A DNA stretch of 64,000 bases from Domibacillus sp. DTU_2020_1001157_1_SI_ALB_TIR_016 (GCF_032341995.1 NZ_CP135438.1:434001-498000); one strand, 5' to 3'; numbered from the stretch's first letter, positions 45,204 through 55,143 are shown. Translations and numbers: made by a program. The notes: generated by a model not told the origin, from the sequence alone.

Positions 45204-45335
45204 CTATTGTATATACTTTCCCAGCGCATCATCTTTCCATTGGTGAACCACATGCTGTTCCCGCTCCATAATCTTCTGCAAATAGATCATTGTCATCTCG
45301 ATTTTTTCATGGCCCAATGCTCTCATAATGGCATA
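45204..45335 (-). pseudogene. C-terminal tail of a tyrosine recombinase
   Basis: Minus-strand frame SPVYAIMRALGHEKIEMT, then MIYLQKIMEREQHVV, ends in TAG at 45204. LGHEKIEMTMIY is the C-terminal catalytic block of phage-type integrases (His and nucleophilic Tyr). Only about 42 codons remain; the N-terminal part is gone and the neighbouring sequence switches to another remnant on the opposite strand. Marks a former integrated element next to the sugar island. Confidence 0.75.
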
Positions 45336-45336
45336 C

Positions 45337-45510
45337 ACTGGAGAGTCTACACTTTATTATATCGGGGATCGAAGATACTTTGAGCTACATAGAAGGGATG
45401 GATCACATAGGTTAACACCTGACTATTCCATCGAGATGGGCAAACGCAGCATGAAGCCTGGATATTTCGTGCTCAATCTGCCAGTGTTTAAAAAAGGATT
45501 ATCAGCAAGA
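45337..45510 (+). pseudogene. remnant of the two-HTH protein
   Basis: DDRRYFELHRRDGSHRLTPD-type sequence followed by YSIEMGKRSMKPGYFVLNLP matches the middle of the intact protein at 49366 (HRLRPDYSIEMGKRSTKPGY). Both ends are lost. Third copy of this family in the window. Confidence 0.75.
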
Positions 45511-45650
45511 CCAGTGAAAAAACCCGTCGAAAGTTCTCGAACGGGTTACTTCGTTGTTCTATTTAGGTTTTTATTGATTAGCTTGTAAAATGAAAGAATA
45601 GAATCTCTTATAATGATGTGTGCCACCAAAAGAATCTCCTACTTTACATG

Positions 45651-46061
45651 TTATTCAACACGAGAGTGAGCACGTTTTTCATCAAATACATGTCTATCAA
45701 GATATTTATGGAATAACCATTCACCAACTGCAATAGCAATTGCTGAGATAAAAGAAGCTGCTAGAACATCTCCATCATTAATAAATAGTGATTTGCCCAT
45801 AAGCCAAACGACAAAGAATGCTAATACTGCATCTAATACAGTCGCAATACCATTTCTCTTGGAGTGATCTGCATGACGTTCACGATCGTCACCTGCTTTA
45901 CGGAATACGAGCAAATCCCCAACTACATAAGCGAGAATGGTAAGAACAGCACTGATAAGGAGCGTGTCACTGAACTCTCCGTCGTAAATTCCAGTAAGTA
46001 CAATCCCAAGTACGACTGCGACCATCACAAATTTAATAATAAGTGCTTTTACATGATCCAT
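45651..46061 (-). CDS. DUF2512 (YndM-like) membrane protein
   Basis: 136 residues from the ATG at 46061, eight bases after AGGAGG. Four transmembrane helices (ALIIKFVMVAVVLGIVLTG, TLLISAVLTILAYVVGDLLV, ATVLDAVLAFFVVWLMGK, AASFISAIAIAVGEWLF) and a His/Arg-rich loop, the usual YndM layout. Function unknown; members are often in general-stress or sporulation regulons of Bacillus. Monocistronic. Confidence 0.85.
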   Translation of the reverse strand: MDHVKALIIKFVMVAVVLGIVLTGIYDGEFSDTLLISAVLTILAYVVGDLLVFRKAGDDRERHADHSKRNGIATVLDAVLAFFVVWLMGKSLFINDGDVLAASFISAIAIAVGEWLFHKYLDRHVFDEKRAHSRVE

Positions 46062-47108
46062 GTTCATTTCCTCCTTTTTCTTTGATGCTCAATTAATACC
46101 CGAAATAGAAATAATAAACACCTGCTTTTTTAACATCTATGGTATGGGAAAATCTTTTAAGATTAACTTTTCATTTTTCTGTACTTTTTTACACACAATA
46201 AGCTGCATGTAACCAACCTTTCCGAATGGTCTTACGCAAGTATGAGCCGAGTCTTTTACCTTTTTCGTGCTGGAAGTGCTTAAGTTATTCCCAATGGTAA
46301 AGTTGCATACGGAATATGCCGACTTGTTCTGCAATTTCTGGATGGTTTACGCAAGATAATATCGTTCATCTAGCGGCGGCCTGTTTACTCGTTCTACCCT
46401 ACATTTTTTCCTCCGTTTAGTACCACTGTTAATTTTAATGCGTGTAGTATCAATGTTTAAATGTTTATATGTTGGTAAATTTTTTCTTTTTGTAGTTTAC
46501 CTTCTTATAACCAGGGTAAATAAATAATGTGGTAACCACACCACCTCCTGATGATTCTTTGTTTGCTACATATCGATTACTAGTTGCTCTTTGCTGCGGA
46601 TCTTGCCGCGGCCTTTTTTATGCATAGCGCCCATCGCAGCATTATTTTTGCTCTGTTGTGTATAGTTTTGTTAAGCGGATAATGCTGAGCATAGTTTTCA
46701 AGTACCATCCAGCCTCTCATTACTCTTTTCTTGCTGCGGATGATATACTGCTGCTTTATATATATGGTTTGATTTACTGATAGAATGGGTAACAAATAAA
46801 CCATGTAGCTAAGGGACACCTCATCATCAGCCCTGAAAAGTTACATAACTCCATGCCATTTGCCACGGATTCGCTTCCGTGGCTTCTTTATGCCGTCAAA
46901 TCCAACTCCTCGATGTATGTTCTTAACAACGCCTCTCTCGCTTTGGACTAAAAGTTATCACTATTTATCAGCAATTTTTAAGCATTAATTTGCAACACAT
47001 TCCATAAGGTAAAATTTACCGAGACATGAAATGTTCATTTTCTTATTTGATGTGATTTAATAAAAATGAGCAATGACTTTTTAAACACCTACAAAGGGAG
47101 AAGGCAAA
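46062..47108. other. 1-kb region without a clear gene
   Basis: Two terminator-like hairpins (46593-46612 GCTGCGG/CCGCGGC with a T-run and 46862-46883 GCCACGG/CCGTGGC). Short open frames on both strands show no ribosome binding site and no family. Probably decayed sequence. Confidence 0.45.
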
Positions 47109-47933
47109 ATGGAAAAAACGTTTGATGATTATTCATTTAAATTTCAAGAATTTCTCCAAAAAAACAGCCAGAAGTTTGAAGAGAAATTATTGTTAGAGGC
47201 TGTCAATGTAAGAGACAAAATTGATGAAATTCTGTCCATTGGCAATATTGACCTTGTTAATAATGCTCATAAGCTGGTTGTTTATATTATTAACAGGCAA
47301 GAAAAAGAAGTTGAATTGTTTGCCAAACAGGAAGGGATCGCATGGGCGACCCATTCCCTTACTTTATCCTTTAAACTAGAATGGGTACAGGCCATCCGCA
47401 GAACGATATGGAATTTTATCGAACAGTATAACGGCTTAACCGGTGAACAGATAACGCCAAATTTTTTTCATTTAGAGAAAGAAATTAATAATCAAGTAGA
47501 TGCGTTTCTAAATGCCTTTTTTATTAATTACTCTACATATAAGGATTCTTTGATTAAAGCACAAAGAAAGCTGGTTGAAAATCTATCTGTTCCTATTATT
47601 CCAATCAACACTTCTGTCTGTATCCTGCCTGTGATTGGTTCGGTTGATACGTTCCGGACATCTATCCTTGAGGAAAAGGTTTTAACCGAAATTGAGGCAT
47701 CACGTATCCAGACTTTGATCATGGATTTATCCGGAATCGCAGATATGGAATCCCAGGTCATTGATCATTTAACAAAAATTATTGATGGTGCTTCCCTGAT
47801 GGGATGTCACACAGTTATTACAGGTTTGAGAGCAGACGTAGTACGAAAAATGATCCATAAAGGACTCTCATTTGGTCCTGATACAGAAACACTAGGTACA
47901 CTGCAGCAAGCATTAAAAGAATATTTAATATAA
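47109..47933 (+). CDS. RsbR-family stressosome protein (STAS domain)
   Basis: 274 residues. N-terminal all-helical sensor domain (1-about 150, non-heme globin-like as in RsbR), linker helix, then a C-terminal STAS domain (about 163-270): NTSVCILPVIGSVDTFRTS, TLIMDLSGIADMESQ, CHTVITGLRADVVRK. Together with RsbS and RsbT such proteins form the stressosome controlling sigma-B. The Thr equivalent to RsbRA Thr171 is present (Thr181); the position of Thr205 is Met213, so only one of the two RsbT phosphorylation sites is kept. AAAGGGAGAAGGCAAA precedes the ATG. No other rsb genes are nearby. Confidence 0.9.
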   Translation: MEKTFDDYSFKFQEFLQKNSQKFEEKLLLEAVNVRDKIDEILSIGNIDLVNNAHKLVVYIINRQEKEVELFAKQEGIAWATHSLTLSFKLEWVQAIRRTIWNFIEQYNGLTGEQITPNFFHLEKEINNQVDAFLNAFFINYSTYKDSLIKAQRKLVENLSVPIIPINTSVCILPVIGSVDTFRTSILEEKVLTEIEASRIQTLIMDLSGIADMESQVIDHLTKIIDGASLMGCHTVITGLRADVVRKMIHKGLSFGPDTETLGTLQQALKEYLI

Positions 47934-47988
47934 CAGCCGGGGGTTTGGATACCCTAACACAACAATCAGCCTTTTATCAGGAACATAT

Positions 47989-48231
47989 GTGGAAACTTAT
48001 CTTAGAAGGCTGATGAAGATTATGAACGCTGAATATATGCTTGGGAATATCTTTAAGTCCGAAGTGGTTGAAAATCATTATAAGAATTCTCAACAAGATC
48101 CGGTCGACGCGTTTGCTTTTGATTTTTGGCAAAACACTAAGTATGTTTATTGTAGCGTAGATGCACCGGTCGGCCAGCCTGTTCAAGTCAACGAAGAGCA
48201 AATGGATAAAGCTTTGCCAAAAATACAATAA
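47989..48231 (+). CDS. hypothetical protein, about 70-80 aa
   Basis: Starts at GTG 47989 or at ATG 48013/48022; ribosome binding signals are weak for all. Sequence ends with DAFAFDFWQNTKYVYCSVDA and PVGQPVQVNEEQMDKALPKI, a compact strand-rich tail. 55 bp after the RsbR-type gene, same strand, and closed by a terminator at 48241, so probably in the same transcript. Not recognised. Confidence 0.5.
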   Translation: METYLRRLMKIMNAEYMLGNIFKSEVVENHYKNSQQDPVDAFAFDFWQNTKYVYCSVDAPVGQPVQVNEEQMDKALPKIQ

Positions 48232-48240
48232 TCGAAGCGG

Positions 48241-48269
48241 AAGCCCTGTACATAATGTGCAGGGCTTTT
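48241..48269. terminator. terminator
   Basis: AAGCCCTG and CAGGGCTT arms with T-run between convergent genes. Confidence 0.75.
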
Positions 48270-48286
48270 ATATATAAATAGAACTT

Positions 48287-48550
48287 TCACTTTGGAGAAA
48301 AAGGATTATCTATAATATACGTTCCTGTCTGCACTGCTATTTTGGCCAGAAATTCTTTTAACTCCTCACCAACACCCTTGTCCTGGTAATGCGGCTGAGC
48401 AAATACCTCTCCTATATATCCATGCATTAATCCAACGATGATTAAACTGGCATGTGCAATTAAATTACCCTGATTGTCCCAAGCCTCTACCCTAATAGCC
48501 GAAGTGTCATCCTCTGTAGAAACGAGTTTAGAAGAAATCTGATAGCTCAA
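48287..48550 (-). CDS. small GNAT-type acetyltransferase
   Basis: 87 residues from a TTG after AGAGGACACC. It has the last strands and helix of the GNAT fold: ASLIIVGLMHGYIGEVFAQPHYQDKGVGEEL, with QDKGVG as the acetyl-CoA pyrophosphate loop. Shorter than usual (about 140), lacking the C-terminal strands; the end IIDNPFSPK may be a truncation. Substrate unknown. A palindrome AGGTGTC-AA-GACACCT lies 67 bp upstream. Confidence 0.6.
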   Translation of the reverse strand: MSYQISSKLVSTEDDTSAIRVEAWDNQGNLIAHASLIIVGLMHGYIGEVFAQPHYQDKGVGEELKEFLAKIAVQTGTYIIDNPFSPK

Positions 48551-48968
48551 AGGTGTCCTCTTTCCTATTCGAAGAAATTTTATCCATTATTTCCGTTTAT
48601 TTTAAGATATATTATGAGGTGTCAAGACACCTAAAATCAATAAGTTTTTCTTCGTTTATCTATCAGATTTACATCTTTGAACAATCTACATTTCACAATT
48701 CTTAACACTTATTTCAAAAAACACAGACTTTGTTTCAATACTTATATATAATTTAATTTATATATGATAAATACCTAAATTAAAATAATCAAATTGTATG
48801 TCTTTATTTAAAATGATAAAATTATATTAATCATTAAAATACAAGATAAAAAAATAGATACTTAATTTTTAAAATAAGAAAAGAAAATCATTAATATACA
48901 CATACGTAATGAAATAAGAAGGGATAAAGAAAGGAAGTAATTGAATGATGGAGTGGACTCTTTCTTGA
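48551..48968. other. AT-rich intergenic region
   Basis: Contains the palindrome AGGTGTC-AA-GACACCT (48617-48632). The stretch 48740-48910 is almost entirely A/T with repeated AAATTATA-like words, possibly an UP element or bent DNA in front of the gene at 48969. Confidence 0.45.
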
Positions 48969-49283
48969 TTGATCCATTATAAGGAAGAGGAAAAGGATGA
49001 AGCAGCATCCAGTCGTCAAATTGATCTTTTTGGAGAGCCGCAGGCTGTTTGCGGATTTTTTCTACAGGATGTGTTGGTGAACCGATTTGAAGAGAAACAA
49101 CATTTAATGATCAAGGAAGTTTTACTGGAAATGATAAGTGATGTAGGTGCATGTGATTTGCGTAAACCTACGTGGAAGTTCGCAAAGCATAAAAAAACAG
49201 CCAGGCGGGGACCTGACTGTATAAGCCGCTTTCATGTTCAGGAGTTAGGGTATTTTAAGCGATGCAGTAACAGTATGAACTAA
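48969..49283 (+). CDS. hypothetical protein, 104 aa
   Basis: Frame opens at a TTG that overlaps an upstream mini-frame (ATGATGGAGTGGACTC, with AAAGGAAG in front), so a frameshifted or mis-called start is possible. Sequence: charged N-terminus EEEKDEAASSRQIDLFGEP, then FFLQDVLVNRFEEKQHLMIK and a basic C-terminus. No family recognised. Lies before the two-HTH gene and in a region with mobile-element relics. Confidence 0.4.
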   Translation: MIHYKEEEKDEAASSRQIDLFGEPQAVCGFFLQDVLVNRFEEKQHLMIKEVLLEMISDVGACDLRKPTWKFAKHKKTARRGPDCISRFHVQELGYFKRCSNSMN

Positions 49284-49365
49284 AGTTAATCCAGCCATAC
49301 GCATAACATACAAAATCGTGTAAGGATACGTACATAGATACTTTTTTAAAGGATGGATAAAACCC

Positions 49366-50391
49366 ATGCAAATAAACCAGGAAAAATATTATTCAACAAA
49401 GGAAGTCGCAGAGATGATTGGCCGCTCTGTTTCCACAGTTCACGCCTACGTCCAAGAAGGAAAGCTAAAACCTGTGGAGGATCCGTGGGGAGGCCATCAA
49501 GGGCTTCTTTTTTCTAGCAATGAGATTGAACGGCTCATTGAAACCATGCCTAAAACACCGGAAGGATTAACGTTAAACCAGGCGGCAGAATACCTGCAGA
49601 CGAACCGAAACTTTATTGTCGCCTATATTAAAGAAGGGATTCTTCCCGCTTCTGAAGGACAGGTAAAAGGGCGAACTATTCCTCTTATTCAAGAAAGCGA
49701 CCTAAAAGAATTCAGTGAGCTGCACGAAAAGAAAATTTGGGAAGACCGGCTTTCACAGCGGCAATATTACAATAAAAAGGCTAAAGAAGCTGTGTACCAG
49801 CGCTTTTCTTCCCCCTCCATTCCCGAAGCAAGACTTATGCGCCAAGGTTTAGGGGATTGGTACTTTATTGTTCCGGGAACGGATGATACTTTTAGCTATA
49901 TGGAAGGCATCTATACACATAGGTTAAGACCTGACTACTCCATTGAGATGGGCAAGCGCAGTACAAAGCCTGGATATGCGGTGCTCAATCTGCCAGCAGT
50001 CTACTCCCTCACCTATCAAGTGATGGATCTGCTTTATCAGCAGGTTCCTGTGGCGAATCTATATATGGAACGCTTAAAGGACCGATGGGTGATTCATATG
50101 AAAGATGCGCGATTAAATGGTGTTTCGGTTGAGTTAGCTGATTTCATTAAACGTTCTGCCAAACAAGGGCGTGTGCGGTATGTTCCAGAATATGAGGCAC
50201 TTAGCATTGAATCAGAGGAGGAATTGCTGTCGGTTTCCCTTTCGGTCGATATTAAGGATTGGCTTCGCAAGAAAGGGGAACAGACCGGCAAGAGTATGCA
50301 GGATATTGCGTCAGAAATTCTTGAGGAAGTGTATCAACGCGATCAAGCTAAAAACAGAAATAATATCGATAATTTCCCAGCATTTAGTTAA
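49366..50391 (+). CDS. protein with two MerR/excisionase-type HTH domains
   Basis: 341 residues. First HTH: YYSTKEVAEMIGRSVSTVHAYVQEGKLKPVE. Second HTH: LTLNQAAEYLQTNRNFIVAYIKEGILPA. Both are HTH_17-like. A middle and C-terminal part of about 200 residues (DWYFIVPGTDDTFSYMEGIY, LNLPAVYSLTYQVMDLLYQQ) is specific to this family, ending in a QDIASEILEEVYQRDQ helix. AAAGGATGG lies upstream of the ATG. Two broken copies exist at 45337 and 55192, so the family multiplies and decays here, as a mobile-element cargo or regulator would. Confidence 0.75.
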   Translation: MQINQEKYYSTKEVAEMIGRSVSTVHAYVQEGKLKPVEDPWGGHQGLLFSSNEIERLIETMPKTPEGLTLNQAAEYLQTNRNFIVAYIKEGILPASEGQVKGRTIPLIQESDLKEFSELHEKKIWEDRLSQRQYYNKKAKEAVYQRFSSPSIPEARLMRQGLGDWYFIVPGTDDTFSYMEGIYTHRLRPDYSIEMGKRSTKPGYAVLNLPAVYSLTYQVMDLLYQQVPVANLYMERLKDRWVIHMKDARLNGVSVELADFIKRSAKQGRVRYVPEYEALSIESEEELLSVSLSVDIKDWLRKKGEQTGKSMQDIASEILEEVYQRDQAKNRNNIDNFPAFS

Positions 50392-50493
50392 GCGGGCGAC
50401 TAATTCACCCAAGTTGGTTCTTTATTTTTACATGATATGATTGCTATTATTTAATTCTTGTTTCATTATTAAACAAGTGAAAAACCTTTGATG

Positions 50494-50526
50494 AAAGCTA
50501 TGTGGGTGAAAAACCACATAGCTTTT
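50494..50526. terminator. bidirectional terminator
   Basis: AAAGCTATGTGG and CCACATAGCTTTTT arms between the two-HTH gene and iolT. Confidence 0.8.
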
Positions 50527-50532
50527 TAGTAA

Positions 50533-51957
50533 TTAAATCGCACTTTTGTGTTCACTTTTTTTGTTTTGGGATCTAAAAAGTGCTTCCAGCTGCTCAAGCG
50601 ATTTTCCTTTTGTTTCCGGTAAAAATTTGTGTACAAATGTAATAGCACCAATTCCTAACACAGCAAAAATAAAAAACGTGATTGACAATCCGACGGCACT
50701 AAGAAGGATTGGGAACAAGAAACCAACAAGAAAGTTTGCTACCCATAAACAAAACACGCTGACACCCAGGCCGATTCCACGTACCTTTAATGGAAATATT
50801 TCTGCCAGCATCAGCCAGGTTACCGGTGAAATAGCACCTTGCTGAAAAGCAAGAAATGTCACTGTCATTGCCAGGACAGTAAATGGGAGTGCTGGTGACC
50901 CTTCCAGGAGAAAAGAGAAAATTCCAATTAACATCAATGCGGTAGTGGTAACGATTAACCCCGTAATAAGCATCGGACGGCGGCCGACTTTTCCTAGCAG
51001 CCAAATACCAACGAAAGTAGCTAAAACAGAAATGATACCGTTTGCAACATTACCGACAAGTGCTGCATTGGTTGAAAATCCTGACTGCTGAAGAATTTGT
51101 GTACCGTAGTACATAATCGAGTTCACGCCTGTAACTTGCTGTACAATCCCAATCCCGATTCCGATCAACACAATGCGGCGAACCCAAGGCACACTTAAGT
51201 CCCGAAGCGTAGCTTGTTTAATGCCTGTTTTCTGATCAAGACTGTCCTGAATTTCTTTAAATTCAGATTGAGCTTGATCTTGTGCACGGATTTCTTCTAA
51301 AACACGAAGAGTTTCTCCCAGTTTGCCTTTTGAGGCAAGCCAGCGCGGACTTTCGGGTACTACCATCATTCCAAACCATAGGAAAACAGCCGGAAGTGAG
51401 GCAATCACTAACATATAGCGCCAAACATGAGCTGTCTCTTCACCCATTGTAGTACCAAGAATCGCATTAAATACAAACGCTAGCAGCTGCCCAGTTACAA
51501 TCATTAATTCGTTCTGGGTCACGATTCTTCCCCGATGCTTGGCAGGAGACATTTCCGCTAAGAAAGCAGGTACCATGACAGAAGCAGCGCCGACAGCCAA
51601 ACCTAATACGAATCGGAACCCGATCATAGCTTCGGCAGATGGTGCAAAAGTACATCCAAGTGTGCCTAAAAGAAACAGGATCGCAAGATTAAGAATCATC
51701 CTCCGCCGGCCAAAACGATCCGATAAACTTCCACCGAATACAGCCCCAAAAGCAGCGCCGAATAAAAGAGAGCTTGTTACAAGACCTTCGGTGACTGGAG
51801 ATAAATTCAGCTGGTCTTCCCTTCCCATATAGGGTAAAGCTCCGTTGATTACTCCCGTATCATATCCGAAAAGAAGTCCGCCAAATGTAGAGATGATCGT
51901 AATCTTCTTTAAAGTTTTTTTATGATCACGCGATTTTTCAATTACTTGCATACTCAT
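50533..51957 (-). CDS. iolT: MFS sugar porter, inositol transporter type
   Basis: 474 residues, twelve transmembrane helices. Sugar-porter signatures: [38 protein letters not shown] and [12 protein letters not shown]. Highest resemblance is to Bacillus IolT (myo-inositol/H+ symport), and the neighbours (IolG-type dehydrogenase, IolI/E-like isomerase) fit. Start after AGGAGGTAAGAC. A perfect cre lies 28 bp upstream, so glucose repression is expected. Last gene of the leftward inositol-type set. Confidence 0.85.
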   Translation of the reverse strand: MSMQVIEKSRDHKKTLKKITIISTFGGLLFGYDTGVINGALPYMGREDQLNLSPVTEGLVTSSLLFGAAFGAVFGGSLSDRFGRRRMILNLAILFLLGTLGCTFAPSAEAMIGFRFVLGLAVGAASVMVPAFLAEMSPAKHRGRIVTQNELMIVTGQLLAFVFNAILGTTMGEETAHVWRYMLVIASLPAVFLWFGMMVVPESPRWLASKGKLGETLRVLEEIRAQDQAQSEFKEIQDSLDQKTGIKQATLRDLSVPWVRRIVLIGIGIGIVQQVTGVNSIMYYGTQILQQSGFSTNAALVGNVANGIISVLATFVGIWLLGKVGRRPMLITGLIVTTTALMLIGIFSFLLEGSPALPFTVLAMTVTFLAFQQGAISPVTWLMLAEIFPLKVRGIGLGVSVFCLWVANFLVGFLFPILLSAVGLSITFFIFAVLGIGAITFVHKFLPETKGKSLEQLEALFRSQNKKSEHKSAI

Positions 51958-51984
51958 GTCTTACCTCCTCAGAAACCCGCTTAA

Positions 51985-51998
51985 TGATAACGTTTTCA
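51985..51998 (-). promoter_or_regulatory. cre site before iolT
   Basis: Minus strand TGAAAACGTTATCA matches TGWAANCGNTNWCA at all 14 positions. Confidence 0.8.
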
Positions 51999-52067
51999 AA
52001 CTATGTAAGAAAAATTAAATATCTTAGAATCAGCGGCTTGAAGAGCCGCCGAACTATGATACTATCA

Positions 52068-52952
52068 TTAAAAAAATGAAAGTGACGGCTGATTCCAGTA
52101 TTTTTCAACATGGGAACGCGTAACCTCTGCAGCAGTGCGAACATTTTCTTCCTGTGTTAGCTCGTAATAATCTGGACGGAACACTTCAACGGTGCAGCAG
52201 CCGCCTTCAAATCCAATTTTTTTAAGTGTATCAGCATAACGTTTGTGATCAAGGCAGCCGCGCGGATCACCTGGCCATAGCCGCTTTTCATCGTTGTTGT
52301 ATGGTGCGCCGCAAGGCATATCTTCCATGTCGTTCAAATGCCATACGAAGATTTTTTTCCCGTCTGCTTTTTCCAGCGCTGCCCACTCAGATGCCATTGC
52401 ATGGAAATGATATTGATCGAGCGTAACGCCGACAAGTGGTGAATTAACCTCTTCTACAATTGCATACGCGTCTTCAAAACGATTGATTGTCATACCCGGG
52501 CTGCCGCAGAATTCAATAGACAGCTTGATGCCATGAGGCTCTACTTTTTGAACCATTTCTTTTAAAACCGCTACCGCATCCGCGCGAATTTCAGCTCTCG
52601 TTGCGGGAACTGTAATATTCTCCGTCGGAACAACGACAATCATTTTGCAGTCCAAAATCAAGCAGCGCCGAATCATTTCGTCCAGCTCTCCCATTACTGC
52701 ATCTTTTTCCTGCTGGGTTTGCTTCATGTTAAAAAACTTCAAAGCATTATAGGACAGCATGCTAAGATGATGCGTCTTAAACCAATTGCCTAACTGCTCA
52801 ATGGTATACTTTCCGGCTGAAAGATCGCGGTCGAGACATTCCGATTGAATGTCAATGTAATCAAACCCGTACTTCTCACATAATTCCAGATCTTTTAGGA
52901 CCGAATGATCCTTGCAAAAACGATCGCACCCTTCGTTGAATCCAATTTTCAT
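52068..52952 (-). CDS. IolI/IolE-like sugar isomerase/epimerase (TIM barrel)
   Basis: 294 residues of the AP-endonuclease-2 fold. The four expected metal ligands are visible: Glu147 (SIEFCG), Asp179 (TLDQYHFH), His205 (WHLND) and Glu256 (VEVFRP). This matches inosose isomerase IolI in B. subtilis; inosose dehydratase IolE has the same fold. Between IolG and IolT genes, so it likely works on the keto-inositol made by IolG. ATG follows AGGAGGAAAATAAA. Confidence 0.85.
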   Translation of the reverse strand: MKIGFNEGCDRFCKDHSVLKDLELCEKYGFDYIDIQSECLDRDLSAGKYTIEQLGNWFKTHHLSMLSYNALKFFNMKQTQQEKDAVMGELDEMIRRCLILDCKMIVVVPTENITVPATRAEIRADAVAVLKEMVQKVEPHGIKLSIEFCGSPGMTINRFEDAYAIVEEVNSPLVGVTLDQYHFHAMASEWAALEKADGKKIFVWHLNDMEDMPCGAPYNNDEKRLWPGDPRGCLDHKRYADTLKKIGFEGGCCTVEVFRPDYYELTQEENVRTAAEVTRSHVEKYWNQPSLSFF

Positions 52953-53016
52953 TTTATTTTCCTCCTATTTATGATTTATAATGATGTGACTAGCAACGTA
53001 AAGGAAGTGTTCTACC

Positions 53017-53898
53017 ATCATTCCCTACTTTTCTTTTAAATGTGACGATACAAGCGGCATCGCTTTAGAAGTATTTCATGCAGCCAAATCGGTCCCTGTT
53101 CATCGGCATGATTTTCAAGAATTTGTGCTGATTACAAAAGGTTCATGCATTCATCAATTCAAAAATATTTCAATGCCTTTGATTCCCGGGGATGTATTTC
53201 TCATCCCGCCGCATCAAGAACATGCTTATGTAATTGAAACGCCTGTTTGCATGTACAACTGCCAGTTTTATCCGGAACAAATTGCTGATTGGTGGGATAA
53301 ACAATTTAGCGGACTGCTCAGCGAACTTACTGAACCGGAAACAACCAATCCGGTTTCTCCTGCCGATTTAAACCGCCAGCACATCATCCATTTATCGGCA
53401 CCGGACGCTGAACGTGTTCAAATGATGATGGACATTATACTCCATGAACAAACGGAGCAAAACTTCGCTTTCGAACAAGTAAAGCAAGATTACCTAAATT
53501 TAATTCTCATAATTATTTCTCGAGCGCGTTTGCGCCAGTTTGCCGCATTACCTGAGCGAGAAACGCTCCGCCCTGACATTATTGCTGGTGCTCAAAAATT
53601 TATTGAGGACAACCTGAAAGAAAACATTGATTTTTCTCATTATGCCCGCCTGCATAACATCAGTCCCGGCTATTTCCGTACCATATTTAAATCAGCGACC
53701 GGGCTACCACCAGTTGAATATCTCAACCGCTTACGCATAGTCCGAGCAATTGAATACTTAAAAGACGAAACATTATCTATCAGTGACGTCTCTGCCGCCG
53801 TCGGAATTTATGATCTCAATTATTTTTCTCGGTTGTTCCGAAAAATCATTGGTTACTCACCACGTGAATTTCGAACTCAAGCTTATAAAGTAACGTAA
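53017..53898 (+). CDS. AraC-family regulator of the inositol-type cluster
   Basis: The protein is clearly coding from IIPYFSFKCDDTSGIALEVF through the cupin motif VPVHRHDFQEFVLITKG to the C-terminal double HTH (NIDFSHYARLHNISPGYFRT, ISDVSAAVGIYDLNYFSRLF). Yet there is no ATG, GTG or TTG between the in-frame stop near 52999 and GTG at 53125, which would cut off part of the cupin. AAAGGAAG is correctly placed for an ATC at 53017 or ATT at 53020, giving about 293 residues, the normal length. So a rare start codon or a mutated start is likely. Divergent from the isomerase gene and convergent with iolG, overlapping it by 16 bp. Confidence 0.8.
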   Translation: MIPYFSFKCDDTSGIALEVFHAAKSVPVHRHDFQEFVLITKGSCIHQFKNISMPLIPGDVFLIPPHQEHAYVIETPVCMYNCQFYPEQIADWWDKQFSGLLSELTEPETTNPVSPADLNRQHIIHLSAPDAERVQMMMDIILHEQTEQNFAFEQVKQDYLNLILIIISRARLRQFAALPERETLRPDIIAGAQKFIEDNLKENIDFSHYARLHNISPGYFRTIFKSATGLPPVEYLNRLRIVRAIEYLKDETLSISDVSAAVGIYDLNYFSRLFRKIIGYSPREFRTQAYKVT

Positions 53899-54932
53899 GA
53901 GGAAGACTTATATCCCTCAATTTCAGATATTTTCACGCTGCGCCCTTCATCTAGAGAACGTTTAGCAGCTTTGGCGATCAACACTGGCATCAGACCATCA
54001 ATGCCCTGCACGGGTGTTTCAGTATCGTCTAGAATTGCTGTGGCAAAAGCCTGGGCTTCTGCAATAAAAGCCTGGTTGTATCGTTCTAAGAAGAACCATT
54101 GAGGTTTGGCACAAATGACACTGTCAGGCGTACTGATAGTGGCCGTGTTGTCAAGAACGTTAGCAACCTGCACGCAGCCACCCGCACAATGTACTTCCGT
54201 GCGCTGGTCGTAGCCATAACCTGCGCGGCGGCTATTATCAATAACACCAAGTGCGCCATTAGCAAACTTCAGCATCACAATAGCCGTGTCTACATCATCA
54301 TAGTTTTTAAATTGGTCATCAATGAGTACGTCGCCATAAGCGGTAACCTCGGTAACTTCGCTGCGTGATAGGTAACGAACCATATCAAAATCATGGATCA
54401 TCATATCCATGAAGAGACCGCCGGATCCTTCAACATACGACATTGGCGGCTGCTCCGGATCACGGGAAGTGACTTTGACGATATGCGGTGCGCCCAGTTT
54501 TCCAGAAGCTACTGTGTCATGGACCATTTTGTGGTTATAATCAAAGCGGCGTACAAAGCCTACCTGCAGTTTTACGCCTGCTTTTTCCACAGCGGCTAAT
54601 GCTTCGCAAATAACAGCAACATCATAATGAATAGGCTTTTCACAAAAAATATGTTTGCCTGCTTCGGCTGCTTGAATAATATAATCTGCATGAGTGTCTG
54701 TAGCAGAACAAATAAATACTGCGTCAATCGACGGATTTGCAAAAATTGCCTCTGCACTCTTATAACAATTTTCTACTCCTAGACTGCTTGCCCAAGCATA
54801 CGTTGTATCATTAAAAAATGGATCTGCAATAGCAACCAGTTCTGCATTTGGAACAAATCTTACTAAATTTTCGCCGTGCAGTTGGCCAATTCGTCCCGCG
54901 CCAATCAATCCAATTCGTACTTTTTTATTCAT
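53883..54932 (-). CDS. iolG: inositol 2-dehydrogenase type Gfo/Idh/MocA enzyme
   Basis: 349 residues. GLIGAGRIGQLHGENL binds NAD; the catalytic set is Lys99 in CEKPIHYD, Asp176 and His180 in MDMMIHDFDMVRYL, as in B. subtilis IolG. GFVRRFDYNH and WFFLERYNQAF are also typical. It oxidises myo-inositol (or D-chiro-inositol) to the 2-keto form. A cre-like site is 25 bp upstream. The C-terminus overlaps the convergent AraC gene. Confidence 0.92.
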   Translation of the reverse strand: MNKKVRIGLIGAGRIGQLHGENLVRFVPNAELVAIADPFFNDTTYAWASSLGVENCYKSAEAIFANPSIDAVFICSATDTHADYIIQAAEAGKHIFCEKPIHYDVAVICEALAAVEKAGVKLQVGFVRRFDYNHKMVHDTVASGKLGAPHIVKVTSRDPEQPPMSYVEGSGGLFMDMMIHDFDMVRYLSRSEVTEVTAYGDVLIDDQFKNYDDVDTAIVMLKFANGALGVIDNSRRAGYGYDQRTEVHCAGGCVQVANVLDNTATISTPDSVICAKPQWFFLERYNQAFIAEAQAFATAILDDTETPVQGIDGLMPVLIAKAAKRSLDEGRSVKISEIEGYKSSSYVTL

Positions 54933-54956
54933 ATTTCAAACTCCCTAAACGATTTT

Positions 54957-54970
54957 TGTTTACGCTTACA
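54957..54970 (-). promoter_or_regulatory. cre-like site before iolG
   Basis: Minus strand TGTAAGCGTAAACA fits the cre consensus at 13 of 14 positions. A perfect palindrome CACGTACGTG lies next to it at 54978-54987 and may be a further operator. Confidence 0.65.
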
Positions 54971-55143
54971 ATATAGCACGTACGTGAATCCGTCTAATAG
55001 AAGAAAATAACCAGGTATTAGCACAAAACGCATATTTCAGAAAGATTCCATTATGCCCTCCTCTTAAATATTCAATTTTATTGCTAAACTATGACAACTT
55101 ACTACTTGTTTGGTAACGATACGAACAGCTAAACAAACAAGAA

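Noticed and set aside
46580..46819. 79-codon minus-strand frame in the 46-47 kb gap
   Set aside because: Runs through a terminator hairpin, lacks a ribosome binding site and shows no family.
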